This document shows, piece by piece, positions 17,493 to 27,512 of a stretch of DNA of 64,000 nucleotides. Position 1 is the stretch's first letter. Each line of letters opens with the position of its first letter. Where the stretch lies: NCBI RefSeq assembly GCF_900177535.1, contig NZ_FXAJ01000001.1, positions 1,278,214 to 1,342,213 on the forward strand. The letters run 5' to 3'. The notes under the pieces were generated by a model, which was not told the origin of the DNA, did no database searches, and worked only from the letters and a program-made list of their open reading frames with translations. The position numbers were made by a program, and so were the translations under genes. Source of the stretch: Priestia filamentosa (GTDB lineage: Bacteria > Bacillota > Bacilli > Bacillales > Bacillaceae_H).

Positions 17493-17521
17493 TTGACAAA
17501 TGTACGTACAAAAAATATACT
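17493..17521 (+). promoter_or_regulatory. araBDA promoter with an embedded AraR box
   Basis: TTGACA (17493-17498), 17-base spacer, TATACT (17516-17521). The spacer carries AAATGTACGTACAAAA (17498-17513), an AraR box, so the repressor would block RNA polymerase directly. Confidence 0.8.
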
Positions 17522-17547
17522 GAGGTTGTTAATAAAATTAAGCGAAA

Positions 17548-17563
17548 AGGAAAGCGCTTCCTT
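17548..17563. promoter_or_regulatory. Candidate cre site in the araB leader
   Basis: AGGAAAGCGCTTCCTT resembles the CcpA site (TGnAAnCGnTTnCA class). It lies between the promoter and the araB ribosome site, a position used for carbon-catabolite roadblock. Confidence 0.55.
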
Positions 17564-17605
17564 TCAATTATAGATATTGAAACCGCTGTCAAGGGAGGGA
17601 TTAGT

Positions 17606-19216
17606 GTGAAAACGAATCGAGCACACATTAAACAAGCGATTACTAAGGGAGAAACTTCACTTGGAATTGAATTCGGATCCACACGTATCAAAGCAGTGCT
17701 AATTGATAATCGTTTTGAAACAATCGCATCTGGGAGTTATGAATGGGAAAACCTCTTGGAAGATGGATTTTGGACGTACAACTTATTGGATATTATTACT
17801 GGTCTGCAAGCAGCTTATAGTGAAATGAAGCAAGAAGTTGAACGAAATTATGGCATCATAATTCGAACAATTGGTTCTATTGGATTTTCAGCCATGATGC
17901 ACGGATATATGGCTTTTGACCACACTGGTGAGCTACTTGTTCCATTTCGGACTTGGCGTAATGCAACAACAAGTATTGCAGCAAAGGAATTAACTGATAA
18001 ATTCCAATTCAATATCCCTGAACGATGGAGTATTGCTCACCTTTATCAGGCAATATTAAACGAAGAAAAACATTTACCTCGTATTGATCTTATTACAACT
18101 TTAGCTGGATATATTCACTGGTTATTTACTGGTAATAAAGCAATTGGCATTGGGGATGCTTCAGGCATGTTCCCAATTGATGAATCAACGCAGGATTACA
18201 ATGAATTGATGGTGGAGCAGTTTGATGAACTAATTGCGAACAAAGGTTATCCTTGGAAGCTAAAAGATATTCTTCCTAAAGTTTATATTTCAGGTGAGCA
18301 AGCAGGTGAATTAACTGAAATTGGAGCGAAAATTTTAGATAAATCAAAAAACTTACAACCAGGCATCCCACTTTGTCCACCAGAAGGTGATGCTGGAACA
18401 GGGATGGTTGCTACGAATAGTGTGAGAAAACGTACTGGAAACGTCTCAGTAGGAACTTCAGTTTTTGCAATGATTGTATTAGAGAAAGAACTTTCAAAAG
18501 TATACCCAGAAATTGATTTGGTAACTACACCAAACGGTAGTCCTGTTGGAATGGTTCATGCGAATAACTGTTCAAGTGATATCAATGCTTGGCTGGGATT
18601 GTTCCGTGAATTTTCTGAGGCAATGGGACAAAAGGTTGAAATGAATAAATTATTCCATGTGCTGTTAAATAAAGCTTTGGAAGCTGATCCAGATGGTGGT
18701 GGTTTACTTAGCTACGGGTATTTCTCAGGTGAAAATATCACTGGATTAGAAAAAGGCCGACCATTATTTGTTCGCTCACCTGAAAGTAATTTTAATTTAG
18801 CAAACTTCATGCGGACTCATCTTTTTACTGCTTTTGGTGCTTTAAAAATTGGAATGGATATTTTAAAAGATAAAGAGAATGTCGCAATTGATAGCATTTT
18901 AGCTCATGGTGGTTTATTTAAAACCCCTGTTGTTGGACAAAAAATTGTTGCAGCTGCAATGAATGCTCCTGTTTCGATTATGGCAACAGCCGGAGAAGGC
19001 GGTGCATGGGGAATTGCTATTCTTGCTTCTTACATGATGAATAGAGATCAAAAAGAAAGCTTAGAAGACTTCCTCGACAAAAAAGTCTTTGAAGGGGTTG
19101 ATAGACAAGAAATTTATCCTGATAGTTTTGATGTAAAAGGATTTGAAGAATTTATTGAACGATACAAAAAAGGGTTAGCGGTTGAACAGGCTGCAGTAGA
19201 TAATTTAATTTTATGA
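17606..19216 (+). CDS. araB: L-ribulokinase
   Basis: A 536-residue FGGY-family sugar kinase that phosphorylates L-ribulose to L-ribulose 5-phosphate. The phosphate-binding loop [12 protein letters not shown] is near the amino end; [13 protein letters not shown] and the C-terminal [13 protein letters not shown] region complete the actin-like fold. I start it at GTG 17606, five bases after AGGGAGGG. The frame is open back to 17477, but that would begin before the promoter at 17493-17521. First gene of araB-araD-araA. Confidence 0.9.
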   Translation: MKTNRAHIKQAITKGETSLGIEFGSTRIKAVLIDNRFETIASGSYEWENLLEDGFWTYNLLDIITGLQAAYSEMKQEVERNYGIIIRTIGSIGFSAMMHGYMAFDHTGELLVPFRTWRNATTSIAAKELTDKFQFNIPERWSIAHLYQAILNEEKHLPRIDLITTLAGYIHWLFTGNKAIGIGDASGMFPIDESTQDYNELMVEQFDELIANKGYPWKLKDILPKVYISGEQAGELTEIGAKILDKSKNLQPGIPLCPPEGDAGTGMVATNSVRKRTGNVSVGTSVFAMIVLEKELSKVYPEIDLVTTPNGSPVGMVHANNCSSDINAWLGLFREFSEAMGQKVEMNKLFHVLLNKALEADPDGGGLLSYGYFSGENITGLEKGRPLFVRSPESNFNLANFMRTHLFTAFGALKIGMDILKDKENVAIDSILAHGGLFKTPVVGQKIVAAAMNAPVSIMATAGEGGAWGIAILASYMMNRDQKESLEDFLDKKVFEGVDRQEIYPDSFDVKGFEEFIERYKKGLAVEQAAVDNLIL

Positions 19217-19238
19217 GTGGAAAATGGGAGGGATTGAT

Positions 19239-19934
19239 GTGTTAGAACAACTGAAAGAAGAAGTATTTCAGGCAAATTTGGACTTACCTAAACATGGACT
19301 CGTGAAATACACATGGGGAAATGCAAGCGCTATTGATCGTGAAAGCGGTTTATTTGTAATTAAACCTAGTGGTGTTGATTATGAAACGATGAAAGCTAGT
19401 GATATGATCGTTGTTGATTTAGATGGCAATGTTGTAGAAGGAGAATTGAACCCTTCATCAGATACACCGACTCACGCAGTACTTTATAAGCATTATCAAG
19501 AAATCGGTGGTATCGTGCACACTCATTCAACTTGGGCAACAATCTGGGCTCAAGCAGGCCTTGATGTTCCAGCGATGGGCACCACTCATGCGGACACATT
19601 TTATGGTTCTGTACCATGCGCACGCTTCTTGACACAGGAAGAAATTGATCGCGGTTACGAAGTGGAAACGGGTAATGTAATCATCGAAACATTTGAAGAG
19701 CGTGGGTTAGATATTTTAGCAGTTCCCGGTGTCTTACTTCATGGTCATGGTCCATTTACTTGGGGAAGAGATGCAAAATCAGCGGTCACAAATAGTGTGG
19801 TATTAGATGAAGTTGCGAAAATGAATTTATTTGCACGAGAACTAAATCATTTTGCTGAAGAATTACCACAACGTATTTTAGATAAACACTATTTACGAAA
19901 ACATGGGAAAAATGCCTATTATGGGCAAAAGTAA
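19239..19934 (+). CDS. araD: L-ribulose-5-phosphate 4-epimerase
   Basis: A 231-residue class II aldolase-fold enzyme. It converts L-ribulose 5-phosphate to D-xylulose 5-phosphate, which enters the pentose phosphate pathway. Zinc ligands are in [11 protein letters not shown] and [19 protein letters not shown] and KPSGVDY are the usual phosphate-site motifs. GTG 19239 is preceded by GGGAGGG at the right distance. It follows araB by 22 bases in the operon. Confidence 0.93.
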   Translation: MLEQLKEEVFQANLDLPKHGLVKYTWGNASAIDRESGLFVIKPSGVDYETMKASDMIVVDLDGNVVEGELNPSSDTPTHAVLYKHYQEIGGIVHTHSTWATIWAQAGLDVPAMGTTHADTFYGSVPCARFLTQEEIDRGYEVETGNVIIETFEERGLDILAVPGVLLHGHGPFTWGRDAKSAVTNSVVLDEVAKMNLFARELNHFAEELPQRILDKHYLRKHGKNAYYGQK

Positions 19935-19983
19935 TGCAAACTATTAAAATATCAGACTATCAAATTAAGAAAAGAGGGTTATT

Positions 19984-21408
19984 ATGTTAACAACAGAAAA
20001 AAAAGAATTTTGGTTTGTCGTAGGTTCACAACACCTTTATGGGGAAGAAGCGTTAGCAGAAGTCAAAGCACACGCACAAACAATGACCGATGCATTAAAT
20101 GAAAGCGGTGTTTTACCCTATCGAATTGTATTGCAAGATTTAGCTGTTAGTGCAGATAAAATTACAAGCATCATGAAAGAAATCAACTATCGTGACGAGG
20201 TTGCCGGTGTCATTACTTGGATGCATACTTTCTCGCCTGCAAAAATGTGGATTCGCGGAACAAAATTATTACAAAAACCATTACTTCATTTAGCAACACA
20301 ATTTAATGAAAGTATTGCTTGGACAACGATTGATATGGACTTCATGAACCTGAATCAATCCGCTCACGGCGATCGTGAATACGGTTTTATTAATGCTCGT
20401 TTGAACAAACAAAATAAAGTTGTCGTAGGTTACTGGGAACGAGCTGAAGTGCAACAGCAAATTGCAGACTGGATGGACGTAGCGGTTGCTTATAACGAAA
20501 GCTTCAACATTAAAGTCGCTCGTTTTGGTGACAACATGCGTAACGTTGCAGTCACTGAAGGGGATAAGATTGAGGCACAAATTCAATTTGGGTGGACAGT
20601 TGACTATTTTGGTATTGGAGACCTTGTTCAATACGTTAATGCTGTTAAGGACGAAGAAATTGATGATTTATTGGCAGAATATGCAGATCTTTATGAATTT
20701 GATTATGGCACTTACAGTAAGGAAGATTGGGAGAAGAGTGTAAAAGTACAAGCAAGCTATGAAATCGCCATTAAACGTTTCCTTGATGATGGTGGTTACA
20801 ATGCTTTCACAACTAACTTTGAAGTTTTATATGGTATGAAACAGCTTCCTGGTCTTGCAGTCCAACGTTTAATGGCACAAGGATATGGTTTTGCTGGTGA
20901 AGGAGATTGGAAGACTGCAGCGATTGATCGCTTACTCAAAGTGATGAGCCATAACCAATCAACTGGCTTTATGGAAGATTACACATATGAATTAGCTGCT
21001 GGTCAAGAATCAGTCCTTCAATCACATATGCTTGAAGTAGACCCAACTTTAGCAAGTAACAAACCAAAAATTATCGTATCTCCATTAGGTATTGGCGATC
21101 GTGAAGATCCAGCACGTTTAGTATTCGACGGTAAAGCAGGGGACGGCGTAGTTGTTTCAATGGCTGACTTTGGCACTCATTACAAACTTTTGATTAACGA
21201 AGTTTCTTTATTTGAGCCAACTGTTCCAGCACCAAAACTTCCAGTAGCTCGTGTGCTTTGGGACATTAAGCCAAACTTCCAGGATGGAGTTAAAGCTTGG
21301 ATTGAGAATGGTGGCGGTCACCATACAGTTGTTTCATTAAATTTAACAACAGACCAAATTATCACCTATGCAAAACTTGTTGACTTAGAATACGTAGTTA
21401 TTAAGTAA
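19984..21408 (+). CDS. araA: L-arabinose isomerase
   Basis: A 474-residue cytoplasmic enzyme that converts L-arabinose to L-ribulose with Mn2+. The amino end [13 protein letters not shown], the [11 protein letters not shown] segment, the metal-site glutamate region [12 protein letters not shown] and the C-terminal GGGHHTVVS are characteristic. The length is normal for the family. An AGAGGG site lies before ATG. It is the last enzyme gene of araBDA; a hairpin terminator and two cre-like sites follow before the transporter. Confidence 0.95.
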   Translation: MLTTEKKEFWFVVGSQHLYGEEALAEVKAHAQTMTDALNESGVLPYRIVLQDLAVSADKITSIMKEINYRDEVAGVITWMHTFSPAKMWIRGTKLLQKPLLHLATQFNESIAWTTIDMDFMNLNQSAHGDREYGFINARLNKQNKVVVGYWERAEVQQQIADWMDVAVAYNESFNIKVARFGDNMRNVAVTEGDKIEAQIQFGWTVDYFGIGDLVQYVNAVKDEEIDDLLAEYADLYEFDYGTYSKEDWEKSVKVQASYEIAIKRFLDDGGYNAFTTNFEVLYGMKQLPGLAVQRLMAQGYGFAGEGDWKTAAIDRLLKVMSHNQSTGFMEDYTYELAAGQESVLQSHMLEVDPTLASNKPKIIVSPLGIGDREDPARLVFDGKAGDGVVVSMADFGTHYKLLINEVSLFEPTVPAPKLPVARVLWDIKPNFQDGVKAWIENGGGHHTVVSLNLTTDQIITYAKLVDLEYVVIK

Positions 21409-21417
21409 TGCCTTTAT

Positions 21418-21446
21418 CCTCCGAGGAGGTTCTGCTTCCTTGGAGG
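21418..21446. other. Hairpin after araA
   Basis: Arms CCTCCGAGG and CCTTGGAGG (one G-U pair), no U-run; possibly an RNA-stability element ahead of the true terminator. Confidence 0.4.
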
Positions 21447-21475
21447 TGAAAAATAGATGTTCTAGAAGTTGAAGA

Positions 21476-21512
21476 AGGGGAACCATTAACAAGTGGCTCA
21501 TGGTTCTTTTAA
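21476..21512 (+). terminator. Terminator of araBDA
   Basis: GAACCAT (21480-21486) pairs with ATGGTTC (21500-21506), extended by G-U pairs, followed by TTTT. Confidence 0.65.
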
Positions 21513-21513
21513 T

Positions 21514-21558
21514 TGTAAGCGTAATCACTTCTTTTAGGGAGATATGAAAGCGTTTAAT
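21514..21558. promoter_or_regulatory. Two cre-like sites upstream of the arabinose transporter
   Basis: TGTAAGCGTAATCA (21514-21527) matches 13 of 14 positions of the cre consensus TGWNANCGNTNWCA. TGAAAGCGTTTAAT (21545-21558) matches 12. They suggest CcpA control of transporter expression. Confidence 0.6.
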
Positions 21559-21692
21559 ATAACGGAATGAAACAATGTGATTTATGAGAAACTAAGTTTT
21601 TTCATGCATTACAGTTTAAAAACACTTTTATTATTTCTTATAAAGCCATCGATATTTTTAGGAATGGGATAAAACCTCGAGGAGGGACTTTA

Positions 21693-23087
21693 ATGGTTAA
21701 GGAAAAGAAAATCTCAAGTGGCTTCATTTATTTTTTTGGTGCTTTTGCCGGCATTCTCTTCGGTTATGATATCGGCGTTATGACAGGTGCTTTGCCTTTT
21801 CTACAAAATGATTGGAACCTTCAAAACAACGCTGGGGCTATTGGGTGGATTACCTCTTCTGTGATGCTTGGAGCTATTTTTGGAGGTGCCCTGGCCGGAC
21901 AACTTTCTGATCGTTTGGGACGACGCAAAATGATTTTAATATCTGCTATAATTTTTATGGTTGGATCTATTTTGTCAGGAATAGCCCCTCATAATGGGAT
22001 ACTTTTTTTGATTGTTTCACGGATTTTATTAGGATTGGCTGTTGGTGCTGCTTCTGCGTTGGTCCCAGCCTATATGTCGGAAATGGCGCCTGCACGTTTA
22101 CGTGGACGTCTGTCAGGAATTAATCAAACAATGATTGTTTCTGGAATGTTGCTTTCGTACATTGTCGATTATTTATTAAAAGATTTACCAGGGACAATGG
22201 CATGGCGATTGATGCTTGGTTTAGCTGCCGTACCTGCAATAATTTTATATGTTGGAATGTTAAAATTACCTGAATCACCACGTTTTTTAATAAAGAACAA
22301 TAAACTTGAAGAAGCTCGTAAGGTGTTGAGCTATATTCGGTCTAACAAAGAAGATATTGATTCTGAAATAAGACAAATTCAAGAAACTTCCAAGGAGGAA
22401 AAGCTGGCGAATCAAAAAGCATCATGGGGTACACTTTTAAGTAGTAAATACCGTTATTTAGTAATTGCCGGTGTGGGAGTCGCTGCTTTTCAACAATTCC
22501 AGGGCGCAAACGCCATTTTTTATTACATTCCTTTGATTGTGGAAAACGCAACAGGGCATGAAGCAAGTTCAGCGTTGATGTGGCCAATTATTCAAGGTGT
22601 TATTCTTGTATTAGGTTCATTAGTATTCCTAATGATTGCTGATAAATTTAAGCGCCGTACGTTATTAACAGTAGGCGGAACGATTATGGGGCTATCCTTT
22701 ATTTTGCCAGCAATATTGAATATACTTATTCCTAATGCAAGTCCGATGATGATGGTTGTTTTTTTAAGTATCTATGTAGCACTTTATTCATTCACGTGGG
22801 CTCCTTTAACTTGGGTTATAGTTGGGGAAATTTTCCCGCTGACAATTCGTGGGCGTGCGTCAGGATTAGCTTCATCATTTAACTGGATTGGTTCTTTCTT
22901 GGTTGGATTGCTATTTCCAATCATGACCGCTACGATGGCTCAAGAAGCTGTGTTTGCAATCTTCGGTATTATTTGTTTACTTGGAGTTTTATTTATCCGG
23001 AAAAGCGTTCCTGAAACTCGCGGTCGCAGTTTAGAGGAAATTGAAAAAATTGGAGAAAATAAACAATATAATGGAAAAAGTGCGTAA
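21693..23087 (+). CDS. Sugar porter (AraE-type arabinose:H+ symporter)
   Basis: A 464-residue, 12-helix MFS sugar porter. Signatures are GYDIGVMTGALPF in helix 1, DRLGRRKMI after helix 2, PESPRFLIKNNK before the central loop, QQFQGANAIFYY in helix 7 and a C-terminal PETRGRSLEEIE. It is close to AraE/XylE-type symporters, and its place after araBDA makes L-arabinose the likely substrate. GAGGAGG precedes ATG. It has its own cre-controlled region and terminator. Confidence 0.88.
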   Translation: MVKEKKISSGFIYFFGAFAGILFGYDIGVMTGALPFLQNDWNLQNNAGAIGWITSSVMLGAIFGGALAGQLSDRLGRRKMILISAIIFMVGSILSGIAPHNGILFLIVSRILLGLAVGAASALVPAYMSEMAPARLRGRLSGINQTMIVSGMLLSYIVDYLLKDLPGTMAWRLMLGLAAVPAIILYVGMLKLPESPRFLIKNNKLEEARKVLSYIRSNKEDIDSEIRQIQETSKEEKLANQKASWGTLLSSKYRYLVIAGVGVAAFQQFQGANAIFYYIPLIVENATGHEASSALMWPIIQGVILVLGSLVFLMIADKFKRRTLLTVGGTIMGLSFILPAILNILIPNASPMMMVVFLSIYVALYSFTWAPLTWVIVGEIFPLTIRGRASGLASSFNWIGSFLVGLLFPIMTATMAQEAVFAIFGIICLLGVLFIRKSVPETRGRSLEEIEKIGENKQYNGKSA

Positions 23088-23115
23088 ATAGCCCTTTCAT
23101 AGGATTCCTTACTTG

Positions 23116-23140
23116 AGGCCGGAGTTGCTACTTCGGCCTT
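23116..23140 (+). terminator. Terminator of the arabinose transporter
   Basis: AGGCCGGAGT (23116-23125) pairs with ACTTCGGCCT (23130-23139) around TGCT; a short U-rich tail follows. Confidence 0.65.
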
Positions 23141-23156
23141 ATTTCAATAATCTACT

Positions 23157-23364
23157 GACTATAAAGAAGCAGTATTACATCAAGTGTTACAAAACGTGTA
23201 GCAATTGAAACAGGATCAAGCTTTAGTTAGGCAAATACGTGTGGTTTGATAGCCTAATTGACAACATTGAAACGTGTGGTGCTTTAGCTCCTGGAAATAT
23301 TGTTTACGAAAAATTTGGATTCACAGTTGAAAATGTCATTGCAAAATATAAAGAATTAATTTAA
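23157..23364 (+). pseudogene. Transketolase C-terminal relic
   Basis: Three reading frames in series give DYKEAVL, SSVTKRVAIETGSSFS and KYVWFDSLIDNIETCGALAP followed by GNIVYEKFGFTVENVIAKYK. Together this is the end of a full-length transketolase (compare the usual KRVAIETGSSFSW and GASAPG...FGFTVENV). A frameshift near 23178, a TAG at 23228 (probably former TGG) and a lost base nearby broke it. Nothing upstream of the last 70 or so codons remains. A transketolase here would fit pentose breakdown after AraD. Confidence 0.75.
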
Positions 23365-23430
23365 TTATTCGTTCTCACTTCGTGGGTTAATCAAATATAA
23401 AGATTTTAATTATCAAAGGAGTCGAAAAAA

Positions 23431-24459
23431 ATGAAATTAATACAAAGTCCATTTGGGGATGAAGCCTTACTGTTTACTATTGAAAATGATAATGGAGTGA
23501 TAGTAGAAGTTACAAACTTTGGGGCAAGAATTGTCAATCTTTTTGTGCCAACGGCTTCAGGTCATAAGAACATAGTATTGGGATTTGACTCTATTGACGA
23601 TTACAAGAAAGAAACATACTGTGGAGCAACAATAGGAAGAGTCGCTGGAAGAATAAAAAATGGTGAATTTTTACTTGGTGAGTCATTTTACAAAACGTCT
23701 GTAAATCAATCAGGGAATACTTTACACGGTGGAACCCCTGGATTTGATGAGAAACTTTGGAGTTATGAAGTGAATGAGAAGGAGCAAAGCACCTCAATCA
23801 TCTTTTCAACAAATGCGCTTCATAATGAGAATGGTTTTCCAGGGAATTTAGAAGTAAGTGTAACTTATACATTAGACAACTTAAATATCTGGTCAGTGAG
23901 CTATCAAGCCAAAAGTGATAAAGATACAATTTTTAATCCAACAAATCACGTTTATTTTAATTTAACAGGACATCCAAGTAAACCAATTGATGATCATTCT
24001 TTACAAATATGTTCAGAAGAATTTGCGCCAGTAAATACAGATACCACTGTAACTGGGGAAAAGCGAAGCGTAATTGAAACGCCTTATGATTTTCGAACCC
24101 CGAAAAAATTAAAATCAACCTTTGAATCCATTGATGCAGAAGTGAAAAAGGTTCAAGGGGTAGACCATCCATTTTTCCTTACCTGCACAGAACTTGATCA
24201 AATGGCAGCGAAATTAATTAGTCCTGACGGGGAAATAAAAGTTGAGGTATACACAGAAGAGCCTGCGATAGTCGTTTATACTGCGAATATTGTGGAAGGT
24301 GTACCACTTATGCACGGAGAAAAATTAATTCAACACGGTGGAATAACATTTGAAACCCAAGTTGCTCCAGGAGCTATCGAATTTGAAGATTTTGGAGACA
24401 TTATTCTTCGTGCAGATGAAAATTACGGTTCCCAAACAAAATACAAAATCATTTTTTAG
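23431..24459 (+). CDS. galM: Aldose 1-epimerase (mutarotase)
   Basis: A 342-residue GalM-family enzyme that interconverts alpha and beta anomers of aldoses. Visible are NFGARIVNLFVP, the substrate-binding GRVAGRIKNGEF and GNTLHGG, the catalytic His in NPTNHVYFNL and the C-terminal Glu region GGITFETQ. In this place it probably serves arabinose or arabinose-containing sugars. AAAGGAG precedes ATG. It follows the transketolase relic and may share its former operon. Confidence 0.9.
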   Translation: MKLIQSPFGDEALLFTIENDNGVIVEVTNFGARIVNLFVPTASGHKNIVLGFDSIDDYKKETYCGATIGRVAGRIKNGEFLLGESFYKTSVNQSGNTLHGGTPGFDEKLWSYEVNEKEQSTSIIFSTNALHNENGFPGNLEVSVTYTLDNLNIWSVSYQAKSDKDTIFNPTNHVYFNLTGHPSKPIDDHSLQICSEEFAPVNTDTTVTGEKRSVIETPYDFRTPKKLKSTFESIDAEVKKVQGVDHPFFLTCTELDQMAAKLISPDGEIKVEVYTEEPAIVVYTANIVEGVPLMHGEKLIQHGGITFETQVAPGAIEFEDFGDIILRADENYGSQTKYKIIF

Positions 24460-24735
24460 GGATGTAGCTATGAACATATGGTAGAGAAATTTCCAAAATA
24501 TGATTCAGTAGCTTTTTTGATTCTAATTTGACTTTAGTTAATTCAAAATTTGAGGTATCCTCTGAGAACATTGAGGCTCTAAAAGTAGAAGAAACTCGCC
24601 AATAGTAGGAGAAGGGGGTACAGTTTTAATGCCTTTTAGAAGAAATAGATAAGAACTCATTATTATAAGATGGAACCACTAAATCAAGAAAAGAACCCTT
24701 TTTTTCATTGGTGTTTTTTTGTTTTTAAAATATGT
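24460..24735. other. Gene-free spacer with coding-like debris
   Basis: No intact gene. A frame near 24530-24605 (NSKFEVSSENIEALKVEETR) runs into two adjacent TAG stops and may be debris of an unknown gene; too little to assign. Confidence 0.4.
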
Positions 24736-24776
24736 GTGGTATACAAAATTAGTTTATATAAGGTTCGTTTATCAGC
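24736..24776 (+). repeat. Dispersed intergenic repeat, left module (copy 9)
   Basis: GGTATACAAAATTAGTTTAT then CGTTTATCAG; no core or right end. Confidence 0.55.
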
Positions 24777-24794
24777 ATCTATGTTTATATAGGG

Positions 24795-24828
24795 AAAAGG
24801 CATTTAAGAATCATCTTAAACGCCTTTT
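24795..24828 (-). terminator. Terminator of the DHA2 exporter
   Basis: AAAAGGCATTTAAGA pairs with TCTTAAACGCCTTTT (one mismatch); A- and U-rich flanks on both strands, 31 bases past the minus-strand stop. Confidence 0.75.
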
Positions 24829-24858
24829 GCAATCTTCATCATCAGCTTTATATCTTCT

Positions 24859-26310
24859 TCAAGTGCTTGCACCAGAACTTATCTTCTTGTTCTCATCTAA
24901 CGGTTTGTTCCATTTTTCTTCTACTGAAGGGTGAACTTTTTTTATGAAAAACGCTAAAATCACTCCAATAAGGGAAAGAACTGTAATAACGATGAAGGCA
25001 ACATTTATACCATGAATCAAAGGATTTAGGATCTTAGCTTGTTGTGAAGCATGTTGTGCTGTTGTTGTCATTACCGTCACGATAAGAGCCGTTCCAATGG
25101 ATGCAGCAATCTGACGCATTGTATTGCTCATCGCTGCCCCATGTGCAAGCAAGCGTTTCGGAAGTTGATTTAAACCTGCTGTTGTAGCTGGCATCATCAC
25201 CATAGATAAGCCAAACATTCGAACTGAATACATAATTGTTATGTATGCAAACGATGTAGTGGGATTGAGATTTGAAAAGGCCAAGGTTGAGAAAGTAATG
25301 ATAACTAATCCTGTAATGACTAACCACCTAGCCCCGATTTTATCAAAAATACGGCCAGTAATAGGGGACATAAAGCCCATGACAAGAGCTCCCGGTAATA
25401 AGGCTAATCCAGCTTCCATTGCAGTAAAATCACGCATATTTTGCATATAAAGCGGGATTAATGTTTCGACGCCAATCAACCCCATAAAACCAATCATTCC
25501 AAGGATAGTCGTCAGTGTAAAGATAAAAGATTTAAATACTCGGAACTCAAGCATAGGGTGGTTCATTCTCAGTTGGCGGAGAACAAATAGACAGAGACTA
25601 ATCATTCCTACTCCTAAAGTGATAATAGTCACTACGTCTGTCCAACCGTTATTACCTGCACTGGTAAATCCATAAAGCAATCCTCCAAAACCAAATGAAG
25701 ATAATATAATAGAGAATATATCAATTTTCGGATAGGTCAATTCTGTAACATTTTTCATGGCGATAATGGCTATAATTACATCTAATAAGGCAATAGGCAA
25801 AATGATAAAAAATAAAATGCGCCAAGAATAGTTAGCAATTATCCATCCGGAAAGTGCTGGCCCAATGGCAGGGGCAAAAGATATTACTAGGCCAACTAAT
25901 CCCATAGCCGTTCCTCGCTTATTAACAGGGAAAATTAATAAAAATACAGTTTGCATCAGTGGTAATAGAATACCAGCACCAATCGACTGAATGATCCTGC
26001 CCAGTAGTAAGATTTCGAAGTTTGGAGCAATCCCTCCAATCACGGTCCCAATAATAAACGTACTCATAGCAGAAATGAAAAGTTGTCTTGTTGAAAAGCG
26101 CTCAAGTAGAAAGGCACTAACTGGAATCATTACACCACTGACAAGCATAAAGACCGTTGTTAACCATTGTCCTGTATTCGCACTAATATTCATTTCTTCC
26201 ATAATAGGAGGAATGGCCGTTATCATAAGCGTCTGATTTAAAATGGCGATAAATGTGCCTGTCATAAGCAGGATAACAATTGATTTTTTATTATAATGTT
26301 GAGATGGCAT
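24859..26310 (-). CDS. DHA2-family (14-helix) multidrug MFS exporter
   Basis: A 483-residue proton-driven efflux protein of the EmrB/QacA/LmrB type. Motifs include LNQTLMITAIPPIMEEM in helix 1, GRIIQSIGAGILLPLMQTVF in helix 4 and the antiporter motif C-like GPALSGWII in helix 5. About 14 hydrophobic segments are visible. I start it at ATG 26310, ten bases after AAGGGAG; the frame is open 13 codons further but lacks a ribosome site. Drug spectrum cannot be read from sequence. A TATCATGATA palindrome (26381-26390) lies upstream. Confidence 0.85.
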   Translation of the reverse strand: MPSQHYNKKSIVILLMTGTFIAILNQTLMITAIPPIMEEMNISANTGQWLTTVFMLVSGVMIPVSAFLLERFSTRQLFISAMSTFIIGTVIGGIAPNFEILLLGRIIQSIGAGILLPLMQTVFLLIFPVNKRGTAMGLVGLVISFAPAIGPALSGWIIANYSWRILFFIILPIALLDVIIAIIAMKNVTELTYPKIDIFSIILSSFGFGGLLYGFTSAGNNGWTDVVTIITLGVGMISLCLFVLRQLRMNHPMLEFRVFKSFIFTLTTILGMIGFMGLIGVETLIPLYMQNMRDFTAMEAGLALLPGALVMGFMSPITGRIFDKIGARWLVITGLVIITFSTLAFSNLNPTTSFAYITIMYSVRMFGLSMVMMPATTAGLNQLPKRLLAHGAAMSNTMRQIAASIGTALIVTVMTTTAQHASQQAKILNPLIHGINVAFIVITVLSLIGVILAFFIKKVHPSVEEKWNKPLDENKKISSGAST

Positions 26311-26654
26311 TCTTTTTCTTTTCTCCCTTTTTTCCCTGATAAAATTCAAGGAGCTTTAAATATTTTATACTTTCTAACATTATCATGATACTACTATTTC
26401 TATCTATATAAATGAGCGAAATTTATTTAAAGCCTGGACCTTAATATATTAAATAGAGTTCTGTTGTAAAAATTGTTACCTAGAAACGTAGAGAATCAGT
26501 TTCCTTTAAGTAGTTAGCTTATGAAAGTAATCCAAACAGTTGATGGATAAATCCTTTTTGATTTTGAACGAATGTTCCTCTTTAATAAGTCTGTTACATC
26601 TTAATTATATGTATAGTTCCTATGTTATACATTGTATAAGTGATTATACTAATT
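26311..26654. other. Upstream region of the DHA2 exporter
   Basis: No gene. Contains the palindrome TATCATGATA at 26381-26390, near a minus-strand -10-like TATAAA, a possible repressor site for the exporter. Confidence 0.4.
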
Positions 26655-26740
26655 GATTTCAAGGAAATAAAAAAGCACATACACATTGAGTAACAACGAG
26701 TTTGCGCTTTATCTTTTTCCTTAAGTATCTTTATTATAGA
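26655..26740 (+). repeat. Dispersed intergenic repeat, core (copy 10)
   Basis: AAAAAAGCACATACACATTG, then AGTAACAACGAGTTTGCGCT and TTTTTCCTTAAGTATC. The outer stem here has lost pairing (GCACA against TGCGC). Confidence 0.6.
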
Positions 26741-27063
26741 ACATTAGAAAGGTTAGGTTTTTAAAATAGAGTATAGAAAATCAATTATTTTAAAATAATA
26801 AATAATGGATAATTAATTAAAAATATTTGATTAAATTAATTAATTGCGTTACTATTAATAACATAGTAAAAATAAATTACTAACTACATTGATGTTTTTA
26901 TATTATAATGCTAAATCTTTTTTACGTTCACGTCAATGTTATGGGAGAATTAGGATTTTAAGGGTGGATTAGTAAAATAGCTTACCAACCCTAAATTAAA
27001 ACCGTTTGTCACAGACTTGACACATTTCATTTTCAGGAGTATAGTGGGTTTGTTGTTTTTTAT
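26741..27063. other. Gene-free, very AT-rich spacer
   Basis: No gene is supported. Positions 26921-26942 carry a sequence nearly identical to the MerR-type dyad found upstream of the MFS gene at 42845 (see findings). Confidence 0.45.
26921..26942. promoter_or_regulatory. Orphan MerR-like dyad
   Basis: TTTACGTTCACGTCAA followed by TGTTAT matches 18 of 22 bases of the dyad at 42683-42704. No gene starts close by. Confidence 0.35.
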
Positions 27064-27421
27064 ATCTAGTATATCGTTGTACTAAATGTATCTCTTTGTG
27101 GAATGCCAAACTTGTAATACTTAGGTATTGGCAAAGGTACATCGTTCTACTTACCTTAGACCATACTGATATACTCAGTCTTATAAATGGGAACTGTAAG
27201 AATGAAATAGTATTTTTAGTAGAACGATATACTCAGTTCTTACATTTAGTATATCGTTCTACTAAATGTATCTCTTTGTGGAATGCCAAACTTGTAATAC
27301 TTAGGTATTAGCAAAGGTACATCGTTCTACTAATCTTATAGCATGTCGATATATTCAGTCTCATAAATGAGCGCTAACAAGAATGAAATAGTATTTTTAG
27401 TAGAACGATATACTAATAGTT
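27064..27421 (+). repeat. 180-bp tandem duplication carrying six 16-bp operator-like sites
   Basis: Two units with a period of 180 bases. The first 85 bases (27066-27150 and 27246-27330) are almost identical; the rest is clearly related. Sites of the form AGTATATCGTTCTACT (or its complement) occur at 27068-27083, 27136-27151, 27218-27233, 27248-27263, 27316-27331 and 27399-27414. Each has a central CG and AGTA/TACT ends, the layout of LacI-type operators. They sit 230-580 bases upstream of the quinate operon. Confidence 0.85.
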
Positions 27422-27498
27422 TAAATGTAAGTTGTATCATCCAACTTGTAGTGTGAATACATTTTTAAAGCCCGTGAATTATAAGAGAAAGGTATTAA

Positions 27499-27512
27499 AG
27501 AAAGCGCTTTAG
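27499..27512. promoter_or_regulatory. Possible cre site upstream of the quinate operon
   Basis: AGAAAGCGCTTTAG matches 11 of 14 positions of the cre consensus; plausible CcpA control of an aromatic-acid catabolic operon. Confidence 0.4.

Noticed and set aside
27096-27311. Plus-strand frame across the tandem duplication
   Set aside because: It only reflects the repeated DNA (the same peptide appears twice); no ribosome site.
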